Notes under the pieces: generated by a model
The model's database searches: none
The model's input: only the letters and a program-made list of their open reading frames with translations
Told to the model about the DNA's origin: nothing
Program-made: the position numbers and the translations under genes
Assembly: GCA_035577545.1 (NCBI GenBank)
Contig: DATLVI010000041.1
Location: 62,001-126,000 of the forward strand
Direction of reading: 5' to 3'
Source of the DNA: Verrucomicrobiia bacterium
GTDB lineage: Bacteria; Verrucomicrobiota; Verrucomicrobiia; Palsa-1439
DNA length: 64,000 nucleotides
Shown here: in pieces, positions 43,501 through 51,034 of the stretch
How positions within the stretch are numbered: the stretch's first letter is position 1
Layout of the letters: every line of letters begins with the position of its first letter

Positions 43501-43732
43501 TGTGCGGCAAATTCAGCAACGTCCACGTGGAATCGTCGAAGCCGTTCGTTTGTGCGCCGGCGACGTCCTGCCGGATGAATCGCCAACCCGCATCGAGATT
43601 GATGTCTTCGCGTGGGTTGGATGGCGGCGAATATGTCTGACCGAAAACAGCCGGAGTCGAAACGGCAAGTGCTGCCGTAAAAAGGAATATGAAGATTCGT
43701 AACCGTTGAACAATGGCGTTGTTGTCAGTCAT
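40553..43732 (-). CDS. Secreted glycoside hydrolase family 2 enzyme with discoidin and FN3-like domains
   Basis: 1,059 residues: signal peptide (to about 31), GH2 sugar-binding domain ('GWRFIRQDVAGAQTNGFDDSTWTLLNLPHTWN' region), immunoglobulin-like domain, (beta/alpha)8 barrel (about 300-600), Ig-like linker, F5/8 type C (discoidin) domain (about 715-850), FN3-like domain and a C-terminal module ending 'RYYRIRLGP'. Glu435 in 'WSIYNEVTL' is the acid/base and Glu519 in 'GITEYGAGA' the nucleophile. The family covers beta-galactosidases, mannosidases and glucuronidases; 'HGVNMHQDW' favours the galactosidase side, but the substrate is not certain. A hairpin at 43772-43797 lies 40 bases before the start. 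Confidence 0.9.
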   Translation of the reverse strand: MTDNNAIVQRLRIFIFLFTAALAVSTPAVFGQTYSPPSNPREDINLDAGWRFIRQDVAGAQTNGFDDSTWTLLNLPHTWNNLDGQDGGNNYYRGIGWYRLHYTVSTNEVGKRLFLKFDGANIVSVVYVNGNRLGDHGGGFAAFVFDATPYVNIGTDNVIAVQVNNTSTNGIAPLNADFTFFGGIYRDVHLLTTDPLQVSPLDYGSPGVYLTTTSVSSNSANLQVTAVVSNANPGAATVMVRTIVTDAATNIVTVLTNIVTLSASSVSNVVGSTVISNPHLWNGLSDPYLYQTFVEVYNGSNLTDLVSQPLGFRYFSVDPNNGFFLNGQHYDLHGVNMHQDWLNYGWALTNGQRDANFALLKEIGGTFLRMSHYEHNDYEYQLADQAGLCVWSEVPVIDFITASAAFYTNTLQQLREMIRQRYNHPSVICWSIYNEVTLQAGPSPITLINLESQLVGQEDPTRILTEAANTGDNDPTTTNTQVIAFNKYYGWYNGAATDFGGWADNFHATYPTRKMGITEYGAGASVWQHSEDPVSEPANAGPYHPEEYQNLLHEQTWAQMKARPFLWCKLVWNGFDFAADGRSEGDTAGRNDKGLITYDRQIRKDAFYFYKASWTTNAMVYIAGHTFTNRIANITAKAYSNCGSVQLFVNGVSQGTATSSSNTFLWPVTLQNGTNNVSAIGTVGSTTVTDSLVWVVAAAPPPPPGLLSQGKPVTASGFQAGNDPSHGNDGSLTTRWAAADGTYPQWWRVDLGSVQPITNAVINWFNSSTRAYKYKIEASNDDTNYTLLVANTNNTTFGDTTNTLSATTRYVRITVTGTTAAGGFASFYECQIYGPGPLPPSAPTSLVATAGDAVVNLMWVQSSTPGITTNKVYRSTTGSGGPYGLLASLAATTSYADTAVVDGSNYFYTVTAVGTNGESAMSGFAGATPLSAFQSWQTNYFGCLACPQAQPNADPLGKGMSNTNQFLLGLNPTNPASVFRILSVVLQSNDVVITWRTGGGSTNVVQVTGGDVGGNYATNFTDISGPITILGSGDATTNYFDSGAGTNSPDRYYRIRLGP

Positions 43733-43771
43733 GGCTTCAGGTCCTGGCGACAGTCTTTGTTATAAACAAGC

Positions 43772-43797
43772 GGGGCGGACCGGCAGCGGTTCGCCCC
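43772..43797 (-). terminator. Strong hairpin between PEP-CTERM and GH2 genes
   Basis: GGGGCGGACCG (43772-43782), loop GCAG, CGGTTCGCCCC (43787-43797): an 11-base stem with one G-T pair. On the - strand it is followed by GCTTGTTTATAA. It can end or attenuate the PEP-CTERM transcript before GH2. Confidence 0.65.
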
Positions 43798-43826
43798 GTT
43801 GGAAAAACACAGCTTTTACCACTCGC

Positions 43827-44672
43827 TCAGGCTTTGCGAGAACGGTGCAGGCCCAACAGCGCGCCCAGACCGATGAATACCAACGCCACGCTGCTTGGTT
43901 CGGGAACGAAGGCGACACCATCGATTTCGTACGTATCAAAGCGGCGGGTCTGAATTCCCCCGACACCGTTGGTGTCGACAGAAGGGTCAGAATACAGCCC
44001 GAATGCCGTGATGGGGTCCGTGGGAAGGTCTGATCCCAGAGCGCTGCCGAGCGTCAAAGTGGAACCAGCGGTGAAATTCAACGAGAGCCAGGCGCTGGCG
44101 GCATTTGTCCAGTTAAAGATCATCTGTTGCCCGCTGGTGGCGAAAGCCCCGGCATTCGCAATGTTGTTAGTCTGAACCAGGTTCGTGGACGAGGCATACC
44201 AGTTACCATCCATCTGGATGGCAATGCGCCACCCGGGAATTGGATTTGCGAAGCTGTTCGGGTTGTTGCTGGTATTACCGCTGAAGAAGGAGATGCTCCC
44301 AATGTTCCAAATGCTCTGATTCACGGCATACTCGGACGTGGTGATAAGCACGTTGTTGCTGACCGCCAAGAAGCCGCTGACGAACGGGAAGCCATTGGTG
44401 TTTCCATCGCTGGGACCGGCATTGACATTGGTGATGCTGCCGCCAGAGGGTTTGCCCACAGAGCTGCCATCACCGAAATTGTTCACAGAGACCGAGGCAT
44501 CTGACTGGGCAGTTGTTGACCAATATCCCGACCATCCGACATAGGCGAGATTGGTATTGGCGGCACCCGCTGTTCTGCTAAATGTTTCGCGGTAAATAAC
44601 GTCCGCGCGTGTTACTTGCATGCAGAGCAGGGCTACTCCTGCCAATAGGACGAATTTCTTTAAAGAAGACAT
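43827..44672 (-). CDS. PEP-CTERM sorted exported protein
   Basis: 281 residues from the ATG at 44672, which follows a GAGGGACC site and leads straight into a signal peptide ('FVLLAGVALLCMQVTRADV'). The mature part starts 'YRETFSRTAGAANTNLAYVGW' and continues as a jelly-roll-like beta-rich domain, common in secreted proteins with this opening. The end 'VPEPSSVALVFIGLGALLG' plus 'HRSRKA' is the PEP-CTERM signal. It is first in the reverse-strand run next to GH2 and divergent from the LacI-type gene, with the second operator in between. Confidence 0.85.
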   Translation of the reverse strand: MSSLKKFVLLAGVALLCMQVTRADVIYRETFSRTAGAANTNLAYVGWSGYWSTTAQSDASVSVNNFGDGSSVGKPSGGSITNVNAGPSDGNTNGFPFVSGFLAVSNNVLITTSEYAVNQSIWNIGSISFFSGNTSNNPNSFANPIPGWRIAIQMDGNWYASSTNLVQTNNIANAGAFATSGQQMIFNWTNAASAWLSLNFTAGSTLTLGSALGSDLPTDPITAFGLYSDPSVDTNGVGGIQTRRFDTYEIDGVAFVPEPSSVALVFIGLGALLGLHRSRKA

Positions 44673-44857
44673 TTTTTGGTCCCTCACCTTAGTTGAGTTA
44701 ATCATGTATCCCTCTCCCTCTATTAGCCCTACCGCTCTCGCATGCGGCATTCATGATCCCGAGTCGAACTCGGTGACCCGTCGTCAGAGTTGAAATACCT
44801 CGCCTCGAACGGGCACCTTTCTAACAAGGGAGAGACTTTGAAACAAGCCATTTCCTA

Positions 44858-44871
44858 CGCACACTTGTGCG
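44858..44871. promoter_or_regulatory. LacI-type operator, copy 2
   Basis: Same CGCACA-CT-TGTGCG site as at 40317-40330. It lies 42 bases before the regulator's ATG and overlaps the predicted -35 box of the regulator promoter, and is also 186 bases upstream of the PEP-CTERM gene. This position fits autorepression and control of the divergent genes. Confidence 0.72.
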
Positions 44872-44893
44872 ATGCGCGGATTTGGTGTACACT
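44865..44893 (+). promoter_or_regulatory. Probable promoter of the LacI-type gene
   Basis: TTGTGC (44865-44870), 17 bases, TACACT (44888-44893). The -35 box is part of the operator. The leader would be only about 15 bases, and no ribosome-binding site is seen before the ATG at 44914. Confidence 0.45.
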
Positions 44894-44913
44894 GGCACCC
44901 AGAATTGCTCGCT

Positions 44914-45969
44914 ATGGCACCATCTCCCTCCAACGCCCGCGTCACGTTGTCGGATATCGCGCGCCAGCTCAACGTCAGCCATACGACGGTTTCCCGCGCA
45001 TTGCGCGATGACCGGCAGATCTCCAAGTCTCTTCGCCAGCAGGTGCAACGGACAGCGCAGGAGATGGGTTACCGCCCGGATGCGATGCTCAGCGCGCTGG
45101 CGCATTATCGCCGCAGCAACACGGCATCGCGCATCACGGCCGAGATTGCCTGGATCAACCATTGGCCCGATCCGAAGAAACTTCGTCGCGTTGGGGACTA
45201 CGATCTCTTTTGGCAAGGCGCGGCCGCCGAGGCCGATCGGAACGGCTACCGGTTGGAAGAATTTCCTCTGGACGAGAAGATGCCGCCCGAACGGCTGGAG
45301 AGAATCCTGTTGGCCCGCAACGTGCCCGGTATACTGATTCCGCCGTGGTGGCACGGAAAGTACCCGGACTGGGGCGATTTTCACTGGGAGAGATTTTGCG
45401 TGGTCTGCTTCGGCCACACCATTCACGCGCCACGCGTGCATCTGGCTTCCTCCGATCAGTTCTTCGATAGTGTTCTAGCCTACGAAAGCATTCGGAAGAA
45501 TGGTTATCAACGCATTGGGATGGTGACGAACGCCACGGTCGGAACACGGCTGCGGTTTCTGGCCGGCTACTTGTTCGCACAGTCACAGGATCTCGCGAGC
45601 TTGCGACTTCCTCCGCTGCTGTTTCCCGTAAGTTCAAGCCAGGAGAACCAACCGAAATTAGTTGCCTGGCTAAAGCGAACCAAGCCGGATGCGATCTTCA
45701 CCGATCAGGCAGCGTTGCGCGACATGCTCGTCAACGCCGGCTACCGTGTGCCACAAGACATCGGTCTGGCCAGGACCAGTGTGATGGCCGGCGGCAGCGA
45801 CGCGGGCATTTATCAAAACTCCAATGAAATCGGCAGGGTCGCGATCCAACTGCTCATCTCACTGATCCACCACAACGAGCGTGGCGTCCCACGCTTGCGC
45901 CGCGAGCTTATGGTCGAGGGCGAATGGGCCGACGGTAGCACGCTGCCCCCGCGGCACATCAGCCCGTAG
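44914..45969 (+). CDS. LacI-family transcriptional regulator
   Basis: 351 residues. The N-terminal helix-turn-helix 'ARVTLSDIARQLNVSHTTVSRALRDDRQIS' with hinge 'RQQVQRTAQEMGYRPDAML' is the LacI pattern, with VS-HTT in the recognition helix. The sensor domain is periplasmic-binding-protein-like but diverged: 'ARNVPGILIPP', 'IRKNGYQRIGMVT' and 'NEIGRVAIQLLISLI'. A 'PWWHGKYPDWGDFHWERF' segment rich in aromatics may line a sugar pocket. It probably senses a sugar and represses its own promoter, the PEP-CTERM/GH2 genes and the giant gene through the two identical operators. The ATG at 44914 is the first that gives a normal LacI start. Confidence 0.9.
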   Translation: MAPSPSNARVTLSDIARQLNVSHTTVSRALRDDRQISKSLRQQVQRTAQEMGYRPDAMLSALAHYRRSNTASRITAEIAWINHWPDPKKLRRVGDYDLFWQGAAAEADRNGYRLEEFPLDEKMPPERLERILLARNVPGILIPPWWHGKYPDWGDFHWERFCVVCFGHTIHAPRVHLASSDQFFDSVLAYESIRKNGYQRIGMVTNATVGTRLRFLAGYLFAQSQDLASLRLPPLLFPVSSSQENQPKLVAWLKRTKPDAIFTDQAALRDMLVNAGYRVPQDIGLARTSVMAGGSDAGIYQNSNEIGRVAIQLLISLIHHNERGVPRLRRELMVEGEWADGSTLPPRHISP

Positions 45970-46065
45970 CACGTTTCCTCATACAGGGAAAACTCCTTCC
46001 CTCACTTGCCAGCGTCGGAAGCAGGCGGTTCGTCGAGTGGCGGGCGAGACCCAGGGGTTTTGAGT

Positions 46066-46152
46066 TGGTGCGGACGAGAGGAGTTGAACCTCCATGACCT
46101 TGCGGTCACAGCCTTCTGAGGGCTGCGCGTCTGCCAGTTTCGCCACGTCCGC
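46066..46152 (-). tRNA. tRNA-Leu (anticodon CAG), CCA encoded
   Basis: The - strand folds fully: acceptor GCGGACG/CGTCCGC, D arm with 'GGCGAAACTGGCAGACGC', anticodon arm CAGCC-CTCAGAA-GGCTG giving anticodon CAG, long variable arm TGACC-GCAA-GGTCA typical of class II tRNAs, T arm GAGG-TTCAACT-CCTC, then A and CCA. It reads CUG leucine codons. Confidence 0.95.
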
Positions 46153-46219
46153 GCACCAGATGGTTGGAATATAGCGGGCACCGTTTCGACACGCAACGGT
46201 AAACCGCGCGGGTAATTTC

Positions 46220-47197
46220 CTACGGACCGGTCGCAGCGGCGGGCGCCGGCGCGGCGTTCTTGCTTCCAAACATTTGTGCGGCCATTTTCATACCGGCTGC
46301 CGCCATGTTGTTCATCTGCTGCTGGACTTTCGTGAATTGCTCGAGCTGCGCAGGCGTCAGAATCGCCGCGGCGCGTTCGGAATTGCGCTGCTGCAATTGC
46401 TCCATCTGCTTCAGCATGTCGGCCATACCTTGTTCGGTAAACTTAGCCGGATCGGGAGTTTGGTTGTTCAAGGACGACAGGGACGGCAACGCCTTGCGCT
46501 CCTCGGCCATCGCTGCGATCAAACTTTCTTCCTGTTGATCCGTCAACGTGGCGTCCGCTGGCAATGAACCTTTGAACATCTGCACCGACATCCGGTCCGC
46601 CGCGGTCTTCTCGTATTCCTGAAAAACCGGATAGTCCTGCGTGCCAAGCAAGTCCTGAATCTTCTTGTCATAGTCGGTCTTGACCGTCTTGGCGTCCTCC
46701 GCGGCCTGTTTTCGATCCGCCGCGGAACCGTTCATCATGGACATTCCCGAATCCATCAATGCCGTTTGTCGTTGCAAGAGCAGTTCCTTGAGCGCGTCCA
46801 TATCATTCGTGGAAAGATTCAGATATTTGGAGAGTGACCCGTACATTCCATCGATGCCTATCTTGTGCTGGGCACGCATCATCTCTTTCATCTGCGGACT
46901 CTTCATCATCTCCGCCATCCCGGCAAAAGGACTGTTCGTCGCCCCCGCGCTGGGCGCTGCCTGAGGAACGGGCGCCGGCACAGCCACGGGTTCAACCGGT
47001 TTCGCTTCCGGTAATGGCGTCGTCTCTTCCGCCACTGGCGCGGGTTGTGACATCGCTTTGACCCTCTCCGCCATCGAGGACACCATCATCCGCTTCTGTT
47101 CCTGCAGCATCCCAATCTCATGGCTCTGCATCGCAACCGCAATCGCCAGCGCCATCACGGCCGCGACCAACATTCCGATCACAATATTTTTCTTCAT
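46220..47197 (-). CDS. Membrane-anchored periplasmic protein with LTxxQ motifs
   Basis: 325 residues. A single N-terminal helix ('IVIGMLVAAVMALAIAVAM') is followed by a coiled-coil-prone stretch, a Pro/Ala-rich linker and a helical domain rich in Met and Gln. 'ATLTDQQEESLIAAM' and 'AAILTPAQLEQFTKVQQQ' resemble the LTxxQ motifs of the CpxP/Spy/ZraP chaperone-like proteins. It lies 27 bases after the membrane-fused sigma factor and could report or buffer envelope stress for it; that link is inference from position. Confidence 0.7.
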   Translation of the reverse strand: MKKNIVIGMLVAAVMALAIAVAMQSHEIGMLQEQKRMMVSSMAERVKAMSQPAPVAEETTPLPEAKPVEPVAVPAPVPQAAPSAGATNSPFAGMAEMMKSPQMKEMMRAQHKIGIDGMYGSLSKYLNLSTNDMDALKELLLQRQTALMDSGMSMMNGSAADRKQAAEDAKTVKTDYDKKIQDLLGTQDYPVFQEYEKTAADRMSVQMFKGSLPADATLTDQQEESLIAAMAEERKALPSLSSLNNQTPDPAKFTEQGMADMLKQMEQLQQRNSERAAAILTPAQLEQFTKVQQQMNNMAAAGMKMAAQMFGSKNAAPAPAAATGP

Positions 47198-47224
47198 GGG
47201 ATTATCCGCTTTATTCTAAAAGTC

Positions 47225-48703
47225 TCACGGCTTCGTCGGCAATCGATCAACCTTCTCATGATACCAAGCCAGCATCCACAGTAACACTCCATAAGCCACC
47301 ACGATGCCCAGATTGAAACCAATGATAGTCCCTGCAGTGGTTACATTCGGGGGTCCCCGGAAAACTGAGAGGTTGTAAAACACCAGCGTGAACACCCCGA
47401 ACATGCCTGCAAACCTCGCCCACGTACTAAAGCGTGCGTCAAAACGTGGTTGATGCTTCCAAGCACGGATGTTCCGAAACAAAGACACCGCACAAATGCC
47501 CAAATACAGTAACGCCCGAATCCAGTGCCCACTGATAGCTTTCGAGAACGCCAGCGCCACGAAGACGACGATGCCGATCGCGAAGGCCAGTGACGCATAC
47601 GAATTTGCCTTGGAACCGCCCTGCCCTGCCTTCAGCGAAAACCCTTCTCGTTTTCCCTCGGCCATCCATTCCGCCGCCACCCAGGTGCCATCCTCAATTT
47701 GGATCTGTTTCCGCCGCCGATTTTTGTACTCCGCCGCCACGATTGAGTAGACAGCCAGTGCAAATGCCAACACCGCGACGGTCACGTCAAGGGTCTGCTG
47801 ATCCATGTGCCGAACCGTGTCGCGCAACGCAAGTCCTATGAAGATACCGACAACCAACACCACCATCGAAACCCAGGTCGAACGCACCATGTACTTCCGT
47901 TCACGTGGAGACTTGGTATTTTCAATGTTGGCGCGAATGGCAAAATAGAAACTACCGAGAAGACCCCACACTCCACCGCTCACAAGACTCGCCGCCGACT
48001 TCGTCATGGTGGCGCCTTTCGCCGCGGCAACACCCGCCGTAACAATCTTCGTCGAGGTTGCGACTGCCGGGAGCCCCGCGAGGACACCCGCCGTAAAGCC
48101 ACTGCCCGGCGTCGTCTGCCGCAAAGCCCCTTCCACAAATGCCGTGACCTGCTCCGTCAACATCGCACGTCCGCGCGAGAGCCGTTGCTTCACGGCGTCT
48201 TCGTTCAAGTCCAGCGCCTCGGCGACCTCCGCCACGGATTGCTGCTGCCGGTAGAACAACACCAACGGTTCCCGGTATGCCGTCGGCAATTCACCCAATG
48301 ACCGCCACAAAATGGCTTCCTCTTCCCTGCTAATAACCTGCTCGCGCGGCGAAGGTACGCCGGAGGAAATTTCGGCTACTGAATCCAAACTTTCAGCGTG
48401 AACCGTCGGTGCGCGCTTGTCCTGTCGAAACGAATTATTTGCTACATTCCGTGCGATGCCGCAGAGCCAGGACTTGAGCTTGCCGGGTTCCTGCAGGTTG
48501 CGCAGTTGGCACCACGCCGTGATGAACGTCACCTGTGCCAGGTCTTCACTGCCCTGCAGGTTACCGCAAGCGCTGTAGGTCAGCGCGCAGATGAGCGACT
48601 GGTACCGCTCCACAATCGACCCGAACGCCTCGCGATCACCGCCGCAGCTGCGCTCGACCAGTTCCACATCACTGAACAATTCCTTTTCAAGGGTAGTTTT
48701 CAT
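47225..48703 (-). CDS. ECF-type sigma factor fused to a multi-pass membrane domain
   Basis: 492 residues. Residues about 10-190 are a sigma-70 family region 2 ('FGSIVERYQSLICALTYSACGNLQGSEDLAQVTF' region) and region 4 ('LGELPTAYREPLVLFYRQQQSVAEVAEALDLNEDAVKQRLSRGRAML'). The remaining ~300 residues contain about seven or eight hydrophobic helices in a chain with a conserved-looking 'WVAAEWMAEGKREGF' loop. Tethering region 2-4 to the membrane suggests release or conformational control on an envelope signal. The ATG at 48703 is two codons inside a GTG start at 48709. No separate anti-sigma gene is adjacent. Confidence 0.87.
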   Translation of the reverse strand: MKTTLEKELFSDVELVERSCGGDREAFGSIVERYQSLICALTYSACGNLQGSEDLAQVTFITAWCQLRNLQEPGKLKSWLCGIARNVANNSFRQDKRAPTVHAESLDSVAEISSGVPSPREQVISREEEAILWRSLGELPTAYREPLVLFYRQQQSVAEVAEALDLNEDAVKQRLSRGRAMLTEQVTAFVEGALRQTTPGSGFTAGVLAGLPAVATSTKIVTAGVAAAKGATMTKSAASLVSGGVWGLLGSFYFAIRANIENTKSPRERKYMVRSTWVSMVVLVVGIFIGLALRDTVRHMDQQTLDVTVAVLAFALAVYSIVAAEYKNRRRKQIQIEDGTWVAAEWMAEGKREGFSLKAGQGGSKANSYASLAFAIGIVVFVALAFSKAISGHWIRALLYLGICAVSLFRNIRAWKHQPRFDARFSTWARFAGMFGVFTLVFYNLSVFRGPPNVTTAGTIIGFNLGIVVAYGVLLWMLAWYHEKVDRLPTKP

Positions 48704-48779
48704 ACTCACACTACCAGTGGTCCACGGCGGGCATAAGGTGACAGAGAAACTGCACAGCCCCTAAAAAACAGGTCTGCGC

Positions 48780-49778
48780 TCACGGCAACGGTTTCCCTTG
48801 CACCTTCCCGGCAAGGCGCCGCATGGCTACTTCCTCGCCCAGGTTCAACACATCATCAAAATAACGCACCATCTCGGTCTCCGTGGCCATATCCGCCACG
48901 TTGCGATCGACCGACGATACCAACGCCTTGATTTCCTCCCGACGATGGTCCACTTCGACACCCCGCATCGAAACCTCCGCGCTCGTTTGCCCCTCCACGC
49001 CCGCCATCGTCGCCGCGCGCTCCAGTGTCTGCCCCACCAACTCCGTCAGCAGATACATCGGCCGCTCCTGCATCGCCCGCGCGACTCCCACCACGAATGG
49101 CGCCGCCGCCTTCTCAATCGGCTGTTCCGTCAACTCGCGCGCGATCCCGAGCACGGGCGTCTCGGGCGCAAACCCCAACCGCCGCGCCGCGTACGGCGAA
49201 TACCCTGCGGTCTCCAGCAGGCGAATCCGCGCCCGCGCCGCCTCGACCCCGTAATCGCGGTAGTGGATCGTCCGCGACGCCGGCACCTTCAACTCCGCAA
49301 ACCCCTTCGACTCCCACTGCAGCAATCTCAGCTCCACCAGCCACGGCACCCCGTTGCCCTCATCACTTTTCTCCACGAGATGCAACAGGGGCCGCGCGAC
49401 TTCCTCATCGCGTTGCTGCGCCGCCGCGCACGCATAGCGCAACGCCACCATCGTATTCGTCCCGCTCGCCTCCAGCGCCGAGGCAAACAGCTCCCGTTTG
49501 AGGGGCCAGTTATTGATCAACTCCGCCGCACCCCATACCACCTGGAAATCATTCGTCGCCTGCAGCGCCGTCCGCTGGATCAAACGCCGATCGACCTGCG
49601 TCACCTTCATCAGTTCCGCCGTCTCCAGTTGTCCCGTCATCCGCCGCATCCGATCCACTCGCCGAAAATCTTCATACGTCGGCAACCCCTGCGCCGAACC
49701 TGCCGGGGCAAAAGCGCAGAACCCCAAACTGAGAACGCCGATGATCAGCAGCACCTTTTTATGTATACGTAGTCCCAT
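48780..49778 (-). CDS. Exported helical protein of unknown function
   Basis: 332 residues. A signal peptide ('VLLIIGVLSLGFCAFAPAGSAQ', cleavage near residue 31) is followed by an all-helical-looking chain with Ala/Glu/Arg-rich segments resembling helical repeats ('NDFQVVWGAAELINNW', 'ALRYACAAAQQRDEEVARPLL'). No family is recognised. It is upstream of the sigma factor on the same strand with a 76-base gap, so it may belong to the same unit. Confidence 0.65.
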   Translation of the reverse strand: MGLRIHKKVLLIIGVLSLGFCAFAPAGSAQGLPTYEDFRRVDRMRRMTGQLETAELMKVTQVDRRLIQRTALQATNDFQVVWGAAELINNWPLKRELFASALEASGTNTMVALRYACAAAQQRDEEVARPLLHLVEKSDEGNGVPWLVELRLLQWESKGFAELKVPASRTIHYRDYGVEAARARIRLLETAGYSPYAARRLGFAPETPVLGIARELTEQPIEKAAAPFVVGVARAMQERPMYLLTELVGQTLERAATMAGVEGQTSAEVSMRGVEVDHRREEIKALVSSVDRNVADMATETEMVRYFDDVLNLGEEVAMRRLAGKVQGKPLP

Positions 49779-49790
49779 CAGTCTCCGTAG

Positions 49791-49809
49791 AACGGGCGTC
49801 CCGCCCGTT
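49791..49809. repeat. AACGGGCG/CGCCCGTT hairpin
   Basis: AACGGGCG (49791-49798), TCC, CGCCCGTT (49802-49809): perfect 8-base stem, 3-base loop, 12 bases before the ATG at 49778 on the - strand. It could fold in the leader of that gene. Confidence 0.6.
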
Positions 49810-49857
49810 TATACCCTCCTCCACGCGTCAAAACGACCCTGGAAACCCCTCTCCGGT

Positions 49858-49881
49858 GGGTTCGTTTTGGAAAACGAACCC
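49858..49881. repeat. 24-base palindrome, copy 2
   Basis: Identical to 28129-28152: GGGTTCGTTTT, GG, AAAACGAACCC. Confidence 0.8.
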
Positions 49882-50079
49882 ACCGATCTGTCTCGCCTTT
49901 TTCTCGCACAACCAATTTATTCATAGCCACTTCCAACAAAACTCCCGTCAAAAAGCGGTGGGTTCGTTTGGTAGTATGGCACGTTTCTTTCACCCCTTGT
50001 CCCTTTGTAGCCACGGCGCTCTGTCGCCGTGCTGGCCCCCCTGAAAGTTGTGTTGAACGTTGGGAGTTGAGGGTTCATT

Positions 50080-50124
50080 TGTTCAATCCCCGCATCATAC
50101 CATTATCGGAATCCGATGTCCAGA
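50080..50124 (+). repeat. 45-base dispersed repeat, copy 2
   Basis: Matches the complement of 27581-27625 apart from four or five substitutions and one extra C. Here the inner stretch ATCGGAATCCGAT is nearly palindromic. Confidence 0.7.
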
Positions 50125-50268
50125 ACAAAGGTATGTCGATAACAAGCCGCAGTAGTAATGGCCGACCAGAAGGGTAAATGGGATCACAGACTTAATCAGC
50201 GCGTAGACTGGAATGCGAAAGTACTACCAGGTGTGTTGGGAAAACTGCCGGTCGGCACGTCGTCACCG

Positions 50269-50934
50269 TCACGAACGTCGGCGTCGCAGCAAGGCCAGGC
50301 CGCTGAATCCCGCCGCCACCAGGACCATTGCGCTGGGCTCGGGAACCTGCGTGAAAGTCTGGTCGATTGTCGAAATGCTCGAGAAGGCCGGCACCGTCGC
50401 GGTCAGGCTCACGTTCTTGTTGATGGTCAGGAGCGGCTGCGGCGGGACGATTGCCAAACTCGCTGACGACACGGTGGATGTCTGCGTGGCGAAAACGCTC
50501 ATCTGCCCGTAAAACGTATTGTTGGTGAAGACCTGCTCGGTGACCTGCGCCGTACCCGCCCCGCCCACCACCACTCCATTGAACAGCAGATTCGCCGCGG
50601 AAATCAGGTTCAGCGAATTCGTCACGCTTACCTGATACCCCAGGGTCATGGCCATTGGGGTGCCGGACGATACAAAGGGGCCGCTGAATCGAATGCCGAA
50701 GTCGCCGTTCTCCGTGATCGGCGTCACGTTCACCTGGTTCGCTTGGTAATCTCCGCTGATCGTGAAATCCGTGAACGCCTTGTCACCGACGACGATGGTT
50801 TGCCCATTGGTTAGGTTCGCCATGCTGACGGGTGGCCCATCGACGATTTGCGCGTCAGAAACCGGTGCGTGCGTGATGAAAAGGGCGGTTGACAGACAAA
50901 TCGCCCAAGAAAGTAATCGGTTGGTTGTCATCAT
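50269..50934 (-). CDS. PEP-CTERM sorted exported protein
   Basis: 221 residues: signal peptide (to about 29, ending 'THAPVSDAQ'), a beta-rich domain ('DGPPVSMANLTNGQTIVVGDKAF' onward) and 'VPEPSAMVLVAAGFSGLALL' with a run of Arg at the end. This is the plan of many small PEP-CTERM proteins of unknown function. A sigma-70-like promoter is at 51006-51034. The leader contains a GAAGC/GCTTC hairpin and a GCTAATAG element also seen upstream of the PEP-CTERM gene at 44672. Confidence 0.87.
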   Translation of the reverse strand: MMTTNRLLSWAICLSTALFITHAPVSDAQIVDGPPVSMANLTNGQTIVVGDKAFTDFTISGDYQANQVNVTPITENGDFGIRFSGPFVSSGTPMAMTLGYQVSVTNSLNLISAANLLFNGVVVGGAGTAQVTEQVFTNNTFYGQMSVFATQTSTVSSASLAIVPPQPLLTINKNVSLTATVPAFSSISTIDQTFTQVPEPSAMVLVAAGFSGLALLRRRRS

Positions 50935-51005
50935 TGATCCCTTGTGCCCCTATTAGCATTGTGAAGCCCGAAAGCTTCTCCTACCCAAATTCTAGACGTG
51001 CAGAT

Positions 51006-51034
51006 AGTGTAGTGGACACCCCACCGCGAGTCAA
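51006..51034 (-). promoter_or_regulatory. Sigma-70-like promoter for the PEP-CTERM gene at 50934
   Basis: On the - strand TTGACT (51034-51029), 17 bases, TACACT (51011-51006). Both boxes are close to consensus; the leader would be about 65 bases. Confidence 0.5.

Larger units (their letters stand above)
49779..50268. other. Repeat-rich intergenic region, 490 bases
   Basis: It holds an 8-base hairpin (49791-49809), a 24-base palindrome identical to the one at 28129 (49858-49881), a half-copy of it (49960-49969) and the second copy of the 45-base repeat (50080-50124). No gene was found; short frames come from the repeats. Confidence 0.65.

Noticed and set aside
44745-44790. Second tRNA-like piece (CCGAG-TTCGACT-CTCGG on the - strand)
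   Set aside because: The T-arm hairpin is perfect, but no anticodon arm, acceptor pairing or CCA could be found; it may be chance or a decayed remnant.
49778-50014. Small - strand frame with repeated KRTH residues
   Set aside because: The residues are the translation of the AAAACGAACCC repeat, not a protein family.
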